Below the pieces are notes generated by a model. That model did not search any database. It was not told where the DNA came from and saw nothing but the letters and a program-made list of their open reading frames with translations. The position numbers and the translations under genes are program-made. DNA of 64,000 nt from Acidobacteriota bacterium (lineage in GTDB: Bacteria > Acidobacteriota > Aminicenantia > Aminicenantales > Saccharicenantaceae), in the NCBI GenBank assembly GCA_028749205.1, contig JAQULR010000003.1:46975-110974 (forward strand), given 5' to 3'. Below are positions 1-7,450 of this stretch, piece by piece (positions within the stretch are counted from its first letter, which is position 1; the number at the start of each line of letters is the position of its first letter).

Positions 1-1
1 T

Positions 2-742
2 ATTTTCTTTGCCGGCTGCAACCTGAAATGCCTTTTTTGCCAGAATTTCCAGTTGAGTTGGCTTAATGAAGGTAAGCTGGTGCCCGAGGAAGAATTAGCT
101 GCCATGATGCTTAACCTTCAGAGACAGGGAGCTCTAAACATCAACCTGGTCTCTCCAACTCATGTAATTCTACCGATCCTCGGAGCCTTAAGGATAGCCT
201 ATCAGCAAGGCCTATCTATTCCCTTGATATACAACTCCAACGGATATGAGGCAATTGAGGTAGTGGAGGAGCTTCGAGGAATCATCGACCTCTACTTACC
301 TGACCTGAAGTACATCTCAGCCAAGCTCTCGGCTAAATATTCAGCGGCTCCTGATTATTTCGAACAGGCCAGACTGGTCTTACAGGAAATGTACTGCCAG
401 CAACCCGACCTGCTAATTGATGACAGGCAAATTGCCCGGCAAGGGTTGATCATCCGGCACTTGGTGCTTCCAGGTTCGGCACAAGACTCCATAAAGATCC
501 TGGAATGGATTGCTAATAACCTCTCCCCTTCAGTCGGCCTGAGCTTGATGAGTCAGTATCATCCATGCTACCAGGCTCCGGCAGAGATTCAGCGGGAAAT
601 AACCCGTTCAGAATACCAAATAGTGATGAATCGGGCTTTAGAACTTGGCTTTGACAACCTGTTTTTTCAGCCCGAACCTTTTCAGGAAGATGAACATCTT
701 ATCCCTGATTTTCGCCGCCAGAACCCCTTCCGTTGGAAATAA
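2..742 (+). CDS. Radical SAM protein, PflX/COG1313 type (5' end outside window)
   Basis: The reading frame is open from base 2, so the true start lies upstream of the window. A CxxxCxxC iron-sulfur/SAM motif (CNLKCLFC) is encoded at 17-40. It is followed by family-typical segments: NINLVSPTH, a VYN/IYN-type strand, YLPDLKY, IRHLVLPG and LSLMSQYHP. These match the pyruvate-formate-lyase-activase-like PflX family (COG1313), whose substrate is not firmly known. The visible part is about 246 residues of a family usually somewhat over 300, so mainly the N-terminus is missing. The gene ends with TAA at 742 and is followed by a stem-loop. A glycyl-radical enzyme partner is not visible here. Confidence 0.85.
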   Translation: MFFAGCNLKCLFCQNFQLSWLNEGKLVPEEELAAMMLNLQRQGALNINLVSPTHVILPILGALRIAYQQGLSIPLIYNSNGYEAIEVVEELRGIIDLYLPDLKYISAKLSAKYSAAPDYFEQARLVLQEMYCQQPDLLIDDRQIARQGLIIRHLVLPGSAQDSIKILEWIANNLSPSVGLSLMSQYHPCYQAPAEIQREITRSEYQIVMNRALELGFDNLFFQPEPFQEDEHLIPDFRRQNPFRWK

Positions 743-776
743 TCTTTAAATTTTAAGATAGTAAGTTTTAACGATA

Positions 777-820
777 GAAGGGATTTGCCTTAGATTCTCA
801 AAAGAACTAAAAATCCCTTT
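777..820. other. Long stem-loop after the radical SAM gene
   Basis: GAAGGGATTT (777-786) pairs with AAATCCCTTT (811-820). Inside the loop TTAG/CTAA and TTCT/AGAA can extend the stem. It starts 34 bases after the stop codon. There is no long T tract, so it may be an intrinsic terminator of weak type or a 3'-end stabilising hairpin. Confidence 0.35.
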
Positions 821-930
821 CGACCTCCCCCGTATTTACTCGTAAACCAGAATTTTTTGCCTTCTGTTGACAGCCAGTCTCTGGCTAATTTAGATCAAAA
901 TAAAGCTGCCCTGATAAGACTTAAAGGCTG

Positions 931-1599
931 TCATTTCAGGCTTTCGGGATGGTGCCTAACCTGTTCTGCCATTACCATATAGATTACATATTCAGCAATG
1001 TTGGTGGCATGGTCACAGATTCTCTCTAAGTGCCTCGCTACCAGCAGAAGAGGTACAGCCCGGGGTGCAGTCGTCGGGTCCTTGCTCATATAATCATTTA
1101 TCAACTCGGACTGAACTAGGTTTCTGAGTTCGTCAGCTTCACTATCCCTTAAAATCACTGATTTGGCCAGTTCAGGGTCTTTGTTAACAAAAGAATTTAT
1201 AGAATCCTTGACCATCCCCTGCGAAAGTGTTTCCAGCTTGGGGATATCAATTAGGGGCTTAAGCAGCGGTTGGCCAGCCAGCTCCAGAACCCGCTGGCCG
1301 ATGTCAACTGCCAGGTCGGCAATCCTTTCCAGATCAGTGGCGATTTTCATCGACATAACTATGAATCTTAAATCGGTGGCAGCCGGTTGATAGAGGGCAA
1401 TCAAGTTTAGACATTTTTCCTCAATTTCCAGGTCGATTTTATCTATGCGGTCATCATCCTTGATAATTGCTTCAGCTTTTTCCCGACTAAGCTCTCTCAA
1501 AGCCTTTCCAGAATTCCCGATGGCTTTTTCCACCTCAGCACTCATTTCCAGAATTTTTTTATTAAGTTCTAACAGTTCTTCGTCAAAATATCTGGTCAT
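931..1599 (-). CDS. phoU: Phosphate signalling/uptake regulator PhoU
   Basis: A 222-residue, all-helical protein of typical PhoU length, built as two related three-helix bundles. Each bundle carries acidic metal-binding stretches (DDRIDKIDLEIE near residue 50, RDSEADELRN near residue 155). PhoU links the PstSCAB transporter to the phosphate sensor kinase and damps uptake when phosphate is plentiful. It is the last gene of the pst operon, 36 bases after pstB1. No phoR/phoB pair is present in the window. Start ATG at 1599 has a purine-rich GAGGAGGC region a few bases upstream on the minus strand. Confidence 0.93.
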   Translation of the reverse strand: MTRYFDEELLELNKKILEMSAEVEKAIGNSGKALRELSREKAEAIIKDDDRIDKIDLEIEEKCLNLIALYQPAATDLRFIVMSMKIATDLERIADLAVDIGQRVLELAGQPLLKPLIDIPKLETLSQGMVKDSINSFVNKDPELAKSVILRDSEADELRNLVQSELINDYMSKDPTTAPRAVPLLLVARHLERICDHATNIAEYVIYMVMAEQVRHHPESLK

Positions 1600-1635
1600 A
1601 TTTGCCTCCTCATCCAGCTGCTCTGGTTGTTGGGC

Positions 1636-2403
1636 TCAACCAAAACGGCCGGTAATATAATCCTCGGTTCTTTTATCCTGTGGGCTAGTGAAAATCTGAT
1701 TGGTCTCACCAAATTCTACCAGATCCCCTAACAAAAAGTAGCCCGTATAATCAGAAACCCGGGCCGCTTGCTGCATATTATGAGTGACGATGACTATAGT
1801 ATAGTCTTTCTTTAATTCATACATCAAATCTTCAATCCTTCCCGTAGCCATCGGATCGAGAGCCGAGCAGGGCTCATCCATTAGGACCACTTCTGGCTCT
1901 AAAGCCAGCAACCTGGCAATACACAGCCGTTGCTGCTGCTCTCCGGTTAATTTCAAGGCATTTTCATCTAACCTGTCTTTAAGCTCTTCCCAGAGATTCA
2001 CCGCCTGAAGACTGCGGTAAAGTCTTTCTTCCAGAAAGTTTCGGGCGGTCAGGCCGTGGACTTTTAATCCATAGGTGACATTATCTTCGATACTCAAAGG
2101 AAATGGATTCGGCCTTTGAAAAACCATCCCCACTCTTCTCCTCAATGTCAGCAGGTCAGTGTCAGGATGATAAATATTTTTTCCATCAAAATAAACTTGG
2201 CCTTCTGTCCTGGCACCTTCTATCAAGTCATTCATCCTGTTTAAGGCTCTTAAAAAAGTAGATTTCCCACAGCCAGAGGGTCCGATCAGAGCCGAAATAC
2301 AGTTAGCTTGAATATTCAGGTTGATCCCCTTTAAGGCCTGGAATTTGGCATAATAAACATACAAATTTTTTACTTCAATTATATTTTTTACTGTCCCTAT
2401 CAT
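1636..2403 (-). CDS. pstB: Phosphate ABC transporter ATP-binding protein PstB, copy 1
   Basis: 255 residues, normal PstB length, cytoplasmic ATPase of the Pst importer. Walker [10 protein letters not shown] (41-49), Q-loop Gln96, Walker B with catalytic Glu177 (LMDEP) and switch His208 (VTHN) are all intact. The ABC signature is unusual: LTGEQ at 152-156 instead of LSGGQ, so the second signature glycine is Glu155. The C-terminus ([11 protein letters not shown]) is classical PstB. It lies 274 bases downstream of a second pstB whose defects are complementary (see that entry). Most likely it forms a heterodimer with it. Confidence 0.93.
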   Translation of the reverse strand: MIGTVKNIIEVKNLYVYYAKFQALKGINLNIQANCISALIGPSGCGKSTFLRALNRMNDLIEGARTEGQVYFDGKNIYHPDTDLLTLRRRVGMVFQRPNPFPLSIEDNVTYGLKVHGLTARNFLEERLYRSLQAVNLWEELKDRLDENALKLTGEQQQRLCIARLLALEPEVVLMDEPCSALDPMATGRIEDLMYELKKDYTIVIVTHNMQQAARVSDYTGYFLLGDLVEFGETNQIFTSPQDKRTEDYITGRFG

Positions 2404-2416
2404 TATTAGAACTTCC

Positions 2417-2518
2417 TCAATCTATTATCAATTGATTTCCTGCCTCTAATTTTACTGCCTGGATAACATCCATCAAATTTTTATTAGCGTCAACTATTAT
2501 TTTTCTTTCTACCCTCAA
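2417..2518 (-). CDS. Candidate 33-residue small protein between the two pstB genes
   Basis: In the 274-base gap between pstB2 and pstB1 a GGAGG site (2523-2527) stands four bases before a TTG codon (2518-2516). The frame runs 33 codons to TGA at 2417, 13 bases before the ATG of pstB1. The peptide ([12 protein letters not shown]... ending NQLIID) has a strand-helix-strand look and ordinary codon use. TTG starts with strong ribosome sites occur elsewhere in the window (Asp-box gene at 40665). I recognise no family. It could be a real small protein, a translational-coupling leader for pstB1, or a remnant. Confidence 0.35.
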   Translation of the reverse strand: MRVERKIIVDANKNLMDVIQAVKLEAGNQLIID

Positions 2519-2677
2519 TTAACCTCCGTATTTCACCTCTACCAAAATTATTCTTAAAGGAGAAGCAATTTTCTTTATTTAACTCCTATAATGTTAAGTC
2601 TTATTTATGTTTTGATTAAAATTGCATAAAACCTGGCCAAAAAAGCCATCTCTTAAAATTACCTCCTGTTTCATAAC

Positions 2678-3436
2678 TTAACCAAATTTTCCCTGCAGGT
2701 AAGCTTCGGTTCGCTCATCAGAAGGACGAGTAAATATAATCGCCGTTTCATCAATCTCGATCAATTCACCCATCAGAAAAAAAGCCGTTCGGTCGGCTAT
2801 CCTGGCAGCTTGCTTGGTATTATTGGTTACCAGGATTATCGTAAAGTCATTTTTCAATATCCGGAGGGAATCTTCTATCTTCATGGTAGAAATGGGATCC
2901 AGCCCAGAAGTCGGCTCATCCAGCATGATATATTCAGGTTTTAAAGCCAGGACTCTAGCCAGGCACAATCTCTGCTGTTGCCCGCCGGAGAGCTTCAAGG
3001 CGCTGGTTTTAAGCCTGTCTTTAACTTCATTCCACAAGCCGGCTTTTTCCAGAGAATCCTCTACTATATCATCAAGCTCCTGGTGGTTGTTTTTCCCAAG
3101 AAGCCTGACCCCATAAACGACATTTTCATAAATGGTGGTCGGGAGGGGAACCGGAGTGGCAAAAACCAAGCCCAGTTTTCTTCTCAAGGCCACCACATCA
3201 ACATCCGGTTGGTAAATATCCTGATTGTCGATCAAAATCTTACCCTCCACCCTTGAGCCGGGTATCAGATCATTCAATCGATTAAGGCAAGTCAAAAAGG
3301 TAGATTTGCCGCTTTTAGCTGGTCCAATGATTCCTAAAATTTCGTTCCGGTAGACGTCGAGGTTGAGATTTTTAAGGCTCTGGTGCTGGCCATAATAATG
3401 GCTGAAATTCCGGACCGTTATCCCAGTTGTTTTCAT
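2678..3436 (-). CDS. PstB paralogue (copy 2) with degenerate ATP-site residues
   Basis: 252 residues with full PstB architecture and PstB-like C-terminus, but several catalytic elements are altered. Walker A is GPAKSGKST (38-46; Lys41 replaces the usual Gly). The Q-loop glutamine is Ala93 (LVFATP) and the switch histidine is Asn205 (VTNN). The signature LSGGQ (149-153) and Walker B Glu174 are intact. Thus it can complete the ATP site of PstB1 but probably hydrolyses poorly itself. It follows pstA directly (3-base gap) in the pstSCAB2B1-phoU operon. Tandem pstB genes are known in Firmicutes; the asymmetric pattern here is read from sequence. Confidence 0.9.
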   Translation of the reverse strand: MKTTGITVRNFSHYYGQHQSLKNLNLDVYRNEILGIIGPAKSGKSTFLTCLNRLNDLIPGSRVEGKILIDNQDIYQPDVDVVALRRKLGLVFATPVPLPTTIYENVVYGVRLLGKNNHQELDDIVEDSLEKAGLWNEVKDRLKTSALKLSGGQQQRLCLARVLALKPEYIMLDEPTSGLDPISTMKIEDSLRILKNDFTIILVTNNTKQAARIADRTAFFLMGELIEIDETAIIFTRPSDERTEAYLQGKFG

Positions 3437-3439
3437 GAT

Positions 3440-4276
3440 CTAAGATCTATGTTTGATATATCTTTCCATAAGATAATAGGTTATCAGGTTAACAATCAAA
3501 ATGGCGATCACCAGGACAGCGGCTGTGCCATAGGCTTTACTCATGGAGATACCTTCCCTGGCCAGGATGTAAAAGTGGACGGCCATGCTCCTGGAGGATG
3601 AAAATAAAGAGGTCGGCATCCGCAAGGCACTTCCAGCTGTAAAGATGACCGCAGCGGTTTCTCCAATGCTTCGCCCTATACTCAGGATAATCCCAGTGAT
3701 TATACCGGGGATAGCCGATGGCAGGACTACCTTGGTAACAGTTTGCCAGCGAGTACTACCCAGAGAAAAACTGACCAGCCGGTATGAAGCCGGGACAGCT
3801 TTAATAGCTTCTTCACTGGTCCTGATGATCGTTGGCAAAACCATAAAAGCTAAGGTTAAGCCGCCGCTTAGAATTGACCAGCCAAACTTTAATCTGTTAA
3901 CAAAAAGAATAAAGCCAAATAAACCGAAAATTATTGAAGGAATCCCGGCTAAGCATTCAGCTCCGAATCTGATAATTCTGGTTATCCGGTTTTCAACTGT
4001 ATACTCGGTCAGGTAAATAGCCGTCCCGACGCCCAGCGGAGTAGCCACCAGCAAGGCAATGATGGTTAGGTAAATAGTGGCGACTATGGTTGAAAGTATG
4101 CCCCCCTCTCGGCCCATATCAGCCGGATTCCTGGAAAGAAATTCCAGGCTTAGCTGAGGTAAACCATTCTTAAGAATTACGGCCAGAATAAAAACCAATA
4201 CCAGGACAGCTATAAAAGTAAAAAACATCAACACCGATTGAGCAATCTTTTGTTCTATCCTCGGCTTGATCCTCAC
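3440..4276 (-). CDS. pstA: Phosphate ABC transporter permease PstA
   Basis: 278-residue inner-membrane permease with about six hydrophobic segments. An N-terminal segment (about 17-37) is followed by an ABC-importer permease domain. The coupling-helix EAA-type region reads SFSLGSTRWQTVTKVVLPSAIPGI, and GRSIGETAAVIFTAGSA is a family-typical stretch. It pairs with PstC to form the phosphate channel energised by the PstB subunits. The gene begins four bases after pstC stops and ends three bases before pstB2, consistent with one transcript. Family assignment is firm. Confidence 0.93.
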   Translation of the reverse strand: MRIKPRIEQKIAQSVLMFFTFIAVLVLVFILAVILKNGLPQLSLEFLSRNPADMGREGGILSTIVATIYLTIIALLVATPLGVGTAIYLTEYTVENRITRIIRFGAECLAGIPSIIFGLFGFILFVNRLKFGWSILSGGLTLAFMVLPTIIRTSEEAIKAVPASYRLVSFSLGSTRWQTVTKVVLPSAIPGIITGIILSIGRSIGETAAVIFTAGSALRMPTSLFSSSRSMAVHFYILAREGISMSKAYGTAAVLVIAILIVNLITYYLMERYIKHRS

Positions 4277-4280
4277 TCTC

Positions 4281-5141
4281 CTACCTCTTTTTCTGCCTGG
4301 CTGAGGTTAAATTAGCAATGGTATTCAAGATCATTATTATTACAAAGAGAATTACTCCGGTAGCAAACAAGGCTTGGCGGTGTTCGCCGCTGGCATAAGC
4401 CATTTCTAAAGCAATGTTAGAAGTCAGGGTGCGGACTGGAGCCAGAATTGAGTCCGGGATGGCGGCAGCATTTCCGGCCACCATAATTACAGCCATGGTT
4501 TCGCCAATGGCTCGGCCCATCCCTAAAACAACACCAGCCACTATACCCGAGCGGGCAGCTGGCAAAATCACCATCTTGACAGTTTGCCATTTAGTAGCCC
4601 CAAGAGCAATGGACCCTTCTCGGAAAGAGTCCGGAACTGCTCTGATTGAATCTATGGCAATGCTGGTGACAGTGGGTAAAATCATTACCCCCAGGATTAT
4701 AGAAGAAGCTAAAACCGATAATCCAGGCCCACCTAAATTTTCTCTAATAAAGGGAATTAGAAACATCAATCCGATGAATCCATAAACAACTGATGGTATT
4801 CCAGCTAACAGTTCAATAAAGGGCTTCAGGATTCGAGCTAGTCGCCGATTGGAAAATTCAGTAAGAAAAATGGCGCTGGCCAGGCCAAGAGGAACTCCAA
4901 TAATTAAAGCTCCCAAGGTCACCATCAGAGAGCCTACGATCATTGGAAAAAGTCCGAAGCTTTTTTCCGAAGGATACCAGTCCTGCCCGAGCAGAAAGTT
5001 CTTAAAACCATATTTGAACATAATCGGGGTACCTTGTTCGAAAATAAAGATGGTAATTACTGCCAAAACTGAAATAGCCGAAAACGCCACCACCAGGAGG
5101 CACAATCTTATCAGCCGTTCATTCCGTTCTATCTTGGTCAT
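4281..5141 (-). CDS. pstC: Phosphate ABC transporter permease PstC
   Basis: 286 residues with about six transmembrane segments. The N-terminal helix is at about 13-33, then the permease core with GIPSVVYGFIG, the EAA-type loop ALGATKWQTVKMVILPAA and GMGRAIGETMAVIMVAGNA. All are typical of PstC. It forms the membrane channel with PstA. Its ATG (5141) lies inside the 3' end of pstS, overlapping by 23 bases, so translation is probably coupled to the binding-protein gene. The overlap with pstS on one side and tight spacing to pstA on the other make operon membership clear. Confidence 0.94.
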   Translation of the reverse strand: MTKIERNERLIRLCLLVVAFSAISVLAVITIFIFEQGTPIMFKYGFKNFLLGQDWYPSEKSFGLFPMIVGSLMVTLGALIIGVPLGLASAIFLTEFSNRRLARILKPFIELLAGIPSVVYGFIGLMFLIPFIRENLGGPGLSVLASSIILGVMILPTVTSIAIDSIRAVPDSFREGSIALGATKWQTVKMVILPAARSGIVAGVVLGMGRAIGETMAVIMVAGNAAAIPDSILAPVRTLTSNIALEMAYASGEHRQALFATGVILFVIIMILNTIANLTSARQKKR

Positions 5142-5982
5142 CTCGGGGTCCTGGGTTCTTTTTGATTGGGATTAGCCCTTCTTTCTTGATAAGTTGCTGA
5201 ATTTCTTCAGACAGAATAAAATCTATAAACTCTTTAACTAATCCGGATGGAGCCGCTCGAGTCAAAAACAAAAATGGCCTCACCAGACGATAGGTTTCGT
5301 TTTGGATTGATTCTTCAGTTGGATAAATACCATCCAGGGATAGAGTTTTGACTGATTTATTAACCAGGCCCAGGGAAATAAAACCTATCGCATTTGGATC
5401 CCGGCTGACTATTTCCCTAACTGTTCCATTGGAATCCTGAACAATGGCCCTTTTAGAAATTCTTAATCTCCCCATAACCAGCTCTTGAAAAGCTGCCCTG
5501 GTACCTGAACCTTCTTCCCTAACCACTACGGTTATATTTTTGGCCTTCCCATTAAGAATCTCCCAGGTAGTAATTTCTCCAGAAAAAATACTTCTCACCT
5601 GGTCCAATTGCAAGTTATCTAACTGGTTTTCCGGATGAATTATAATTGCCAGGCCATCTCGGGCCACCTCTATCTCAAAAAGCTCTTTTTCATCTTCAGT
5701 AAGCGCTCTCGAAGACATGCCAATATCAGCCGCGCCAGTCTGGACAGCCTGAATTCCGGCGCTTGATCCACCTCCCTGAACGTCAACGACTGTCTCAGGT
5801 CTTTTTTCCATAAAGAGTTCAGCCCATTTATCAGCAAAAGGCTGAATGCTCGTAGAGCCAGCCACCACAATCCGCTGACTGCTTTTCCCAGGCCGGCAGG
5901 AAACATAACCCAAGGCGAGAAGCAGACAAAGCCCCAGATTAAGTATCTTTATTCTTGTCATTGAGATTACAATTTTAGTCAT
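5119..5982 (-). CDS. pstS: Phosphate-binding protein PstS (lipoprotein)
   Basis: 287 residues. The N-terminal signal sequence (hydrophobic LGLCLLLALG) ends at a Cys (YVSC), so lipid anchoring is likely though the lipobox is not perfect. The mature part shows PstS phosphate-loop features: GSTSIQPFA, GGGSSAGIQAVQTGAADIGMSSR and EEGSGTRAAF. It binds phosphate outside the inner membrane and delivers it to PstCA. First gene of the operon. A TATAAT hexamer sits only two bases before the first ATG (5982), so the second in-frame ATG (5961) could be the real start, or the message is nearly leaderless. Confidence 0.93.
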   Translation of the reverse strand: MTKIVISMTRIKILNLGLCLLLALGYVSCRPGKSSQRIVVAGSTSIQPFADKWAELFMEKRPETVVDVQGGGSSAGIQAVQTGAADIGMSSRALTEDEKELFEIEVARDGLAIIIHPENQLDNLQLDQVRSIFSGEITTWEILNGKAKNITVVVREEGSGTRAAFQELVMGRLRISKRAIVQDSNGTVREIVSRDPNAIGFISLGLVNKSVKTLSLDGIYPTEESIQNETYRLVRPFLFLTRAAPSGLVKEFIDFILSEEIQQLIKKEGLIPIKKNPGPRDDQDRTE

Positions 5983-5984
5983 CT

Positions 5985-6013
5985 ATTATACTGAACTTTA
6001 GAAAAAATTAAAG
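5985..6013 (-). promoter_or_regulatory. Candidate pstS promoter with inverted repeat
   Basis: On the minus strand a perfect TATAAT (5985-5990) precedes the pstS start. The expected -35 zone carries the inverted repeat CTTTA-N8-TAAAG (5996-6013) rather than a good -35 hexamer. This fits an activator-dependent promoter such as a Pho-type one. No recognisable heptamer Pho box was found. Confidence 0.4.
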
Positions 6014-6039
6014 CCAAAATAGCCACCTTATTTATCTAC

Positions 6040-6097
6040 ATTCTCCATAAAATTGAACTTGACTTGAGGCTTTCAATTATCATTAATAAGAAAATTA
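6040..6097 (+). repeat. Dispersed intergenic element, left-end copy (A)
   Basis: Diverged copy of the left end of the dispersed element also seen at 57811-57984 and 63696-63993: CATAAAATTGAAC, then TTTCAATTATCATTAATAAG. Only this end is recognisable. The rest of the 355-base gap 5983-6337 holds no gene that I can see. Confidence 0.5.
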
Positions 6098-6337
6098 GTC
6101 AGTTATTTAACTTTTTGAAATTAAATTGTTTCCCTTGTTTTCTAAGTCTCGATTCTCCTCTTCTGGTATCTGATTTTACTCGAGACTAATCTATCGGGTC
6201 ACGAATACGCCACTTTTAGCTTTATTATTCCTTAGCAGATAGAAAATTCCCTAAAGAAATAGCTAAATCAAGGATTGGCCTGTGTCTGGGTACATTTTGG
6301 AATATCCTGAGGCCAATGAATAATTCAGGATAAAACC

Positions 6338-7450
6338 TCAATCCTTACTGCTCTTTAATTTAACCTGCTTACTGGCTACGGATTTACTTTGAAGAGCCAA
6401 ACCTCTTGGCTTGAGCGCATTGCTTACTATTTGGTTGAGAAGCGTAATAATGGCCGCATGCACCGTGACCGGCAACCCGTCTGCTCCAGGGTCCACATAG
6501 CCAGTGTTGCCATCAATTAAGCCGGCATCAGCCGCCTCGCGCAGGGTTCGCTGTTCAGTGGCCTCATCATGGAGAACTTCTGGTTGGCTCCTGAGGACAG
6601 CCAGGCAGGCCGCGATGCCGTAGGCTCCCCAATTTGAGACACTGGCCGGTACTACGATGTCGGTAGGTACTGAAGGAGCCAAACCTCCTTGGCAGGGACA
6701 GGCACACCGGCTTCCGTAGGGAACATGGCTACGAATTGCTTCAGCAATCAGCCCCATCCCGATTTCGTTTCCTCCATCTCCAATCCCGATAGTCAAAATT
6801 TTAGCTTGTCGGGCTGATTTGATCAATTCATCCACCTTAGCCATACAGGCAGTGGTATCCATACCTCGGGCATTGTGAATGATACCTTTCTCGTTGGCAC
6901 TGCCCTTTTCTATTGAAATTATGGCTGTGGGACTGAATCTTGAGATCAACTTTTGGGATTCGACAACAGCTTCAGCCGAATCTGTAGGAAAGCTCATGAC
7001 GGTAGCCGCATGCAGTGGAGCCAAAGACTTAGATGCCTTCAAAGTCTGCTCTGGAGAAAGGACCGCAAAACCAGCTCCCCTGGCAGCTGCCTTCATTGCC
7101 GGCTGAAGCTCTGCTTCTATCAGGAAAATGGGCACAATACTTAGTGCCTGGTGGAGGCTCCGTGCCAGTAAAGCTGCCCCAGGCGGGCCATCCAGCTCTC
7201 CTATATCAGGTGTAATCCAGGGGCGATCCGGCCAACCCGTAGCTAACACGACCACATCGCCCGGAGCAACTGAGTTGTTCAGTGAGCTGGCAGCAGCCAG
7301 GACTACAGGCTGTCCGAGCTTTTCTCTAGCTGCCTTATACAAAGCCGAAATGACTCCCCTCCGGTTGATATCAAGAGTTATCAACCTGTCGATATCTTCA
7401 GCAACTGCTAAAATGTCTTGTTTCATTTTCCTGCCCTCTTTCTTACTCAT
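6338..7450 (-). CDS. DUF4392 (D-glutamate cyclase-like) protein
   Basis: 370 residues. The central and C-terminal part matches the DUF4392 family found in the C-terminal half of mammalian D-glutamate cyclase: ATGWPDRPWITPDIGELDGPPGA near residue 70, GIGDGGNEIGMG near 222, then VPASVSNWGAYG. Bacterial members are uncharacterised; an amino-acid-derived substrate is inference. The ATG at 7450 overlaps the stop of the upstream ABC-F gene by four bases. A second in-frame ATG at 7426 has the better ribosome site (GAGGG about seven bases upstream). Cytoplasmic; no signal or membrane segment. Confidence 0.75.
   Translation of the reverse strand: MSKKEGRKMKQDILAVAEDIDRLITLDINRRGVISALYKAAREKLGQPVVLAAASSLNNSVAPGDVVVLATGWPDRPWITPDIGELDGPPGAALLARSLHQALSIVPIFLIEAELQPAMKAAARGAGFAVLSPEQTLKASKSLAPLHAATVMSFPTDSAEAVVESQKLISRFSPTAIISIEKGSANEKGIIHNARGMDTTACMAKVDELIKSARQAKILTIGIGDGGNEIGMGLIAEAIRSHVPYGSRCACPCQGGLAPSVPTDIVVPASVSNWGAYGIAACLAVLRSQPEVLHDEATEQRTLREAADAGLIDGNTGYVDPGADGLPVTVHAAIITLLNQIVSNALKPRGLALQSKSVASKQVKLKSSKD

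Noticed and set aside
2625-2667. 14-codon minus-strand frame after the pstB2 stop with AGGAGG 12 bases upstream
   Set aside because: Very short, ribosome site too distant, no supporting evidence.
3585-4016. Long open frame antisense to pstA (and a similar one antisense to pstC at 4414-4785)
   Set aside because: The minus-strand permease genes are certain; the antisense products have no domain, no ribosome site and mirror the permease codon pattern.
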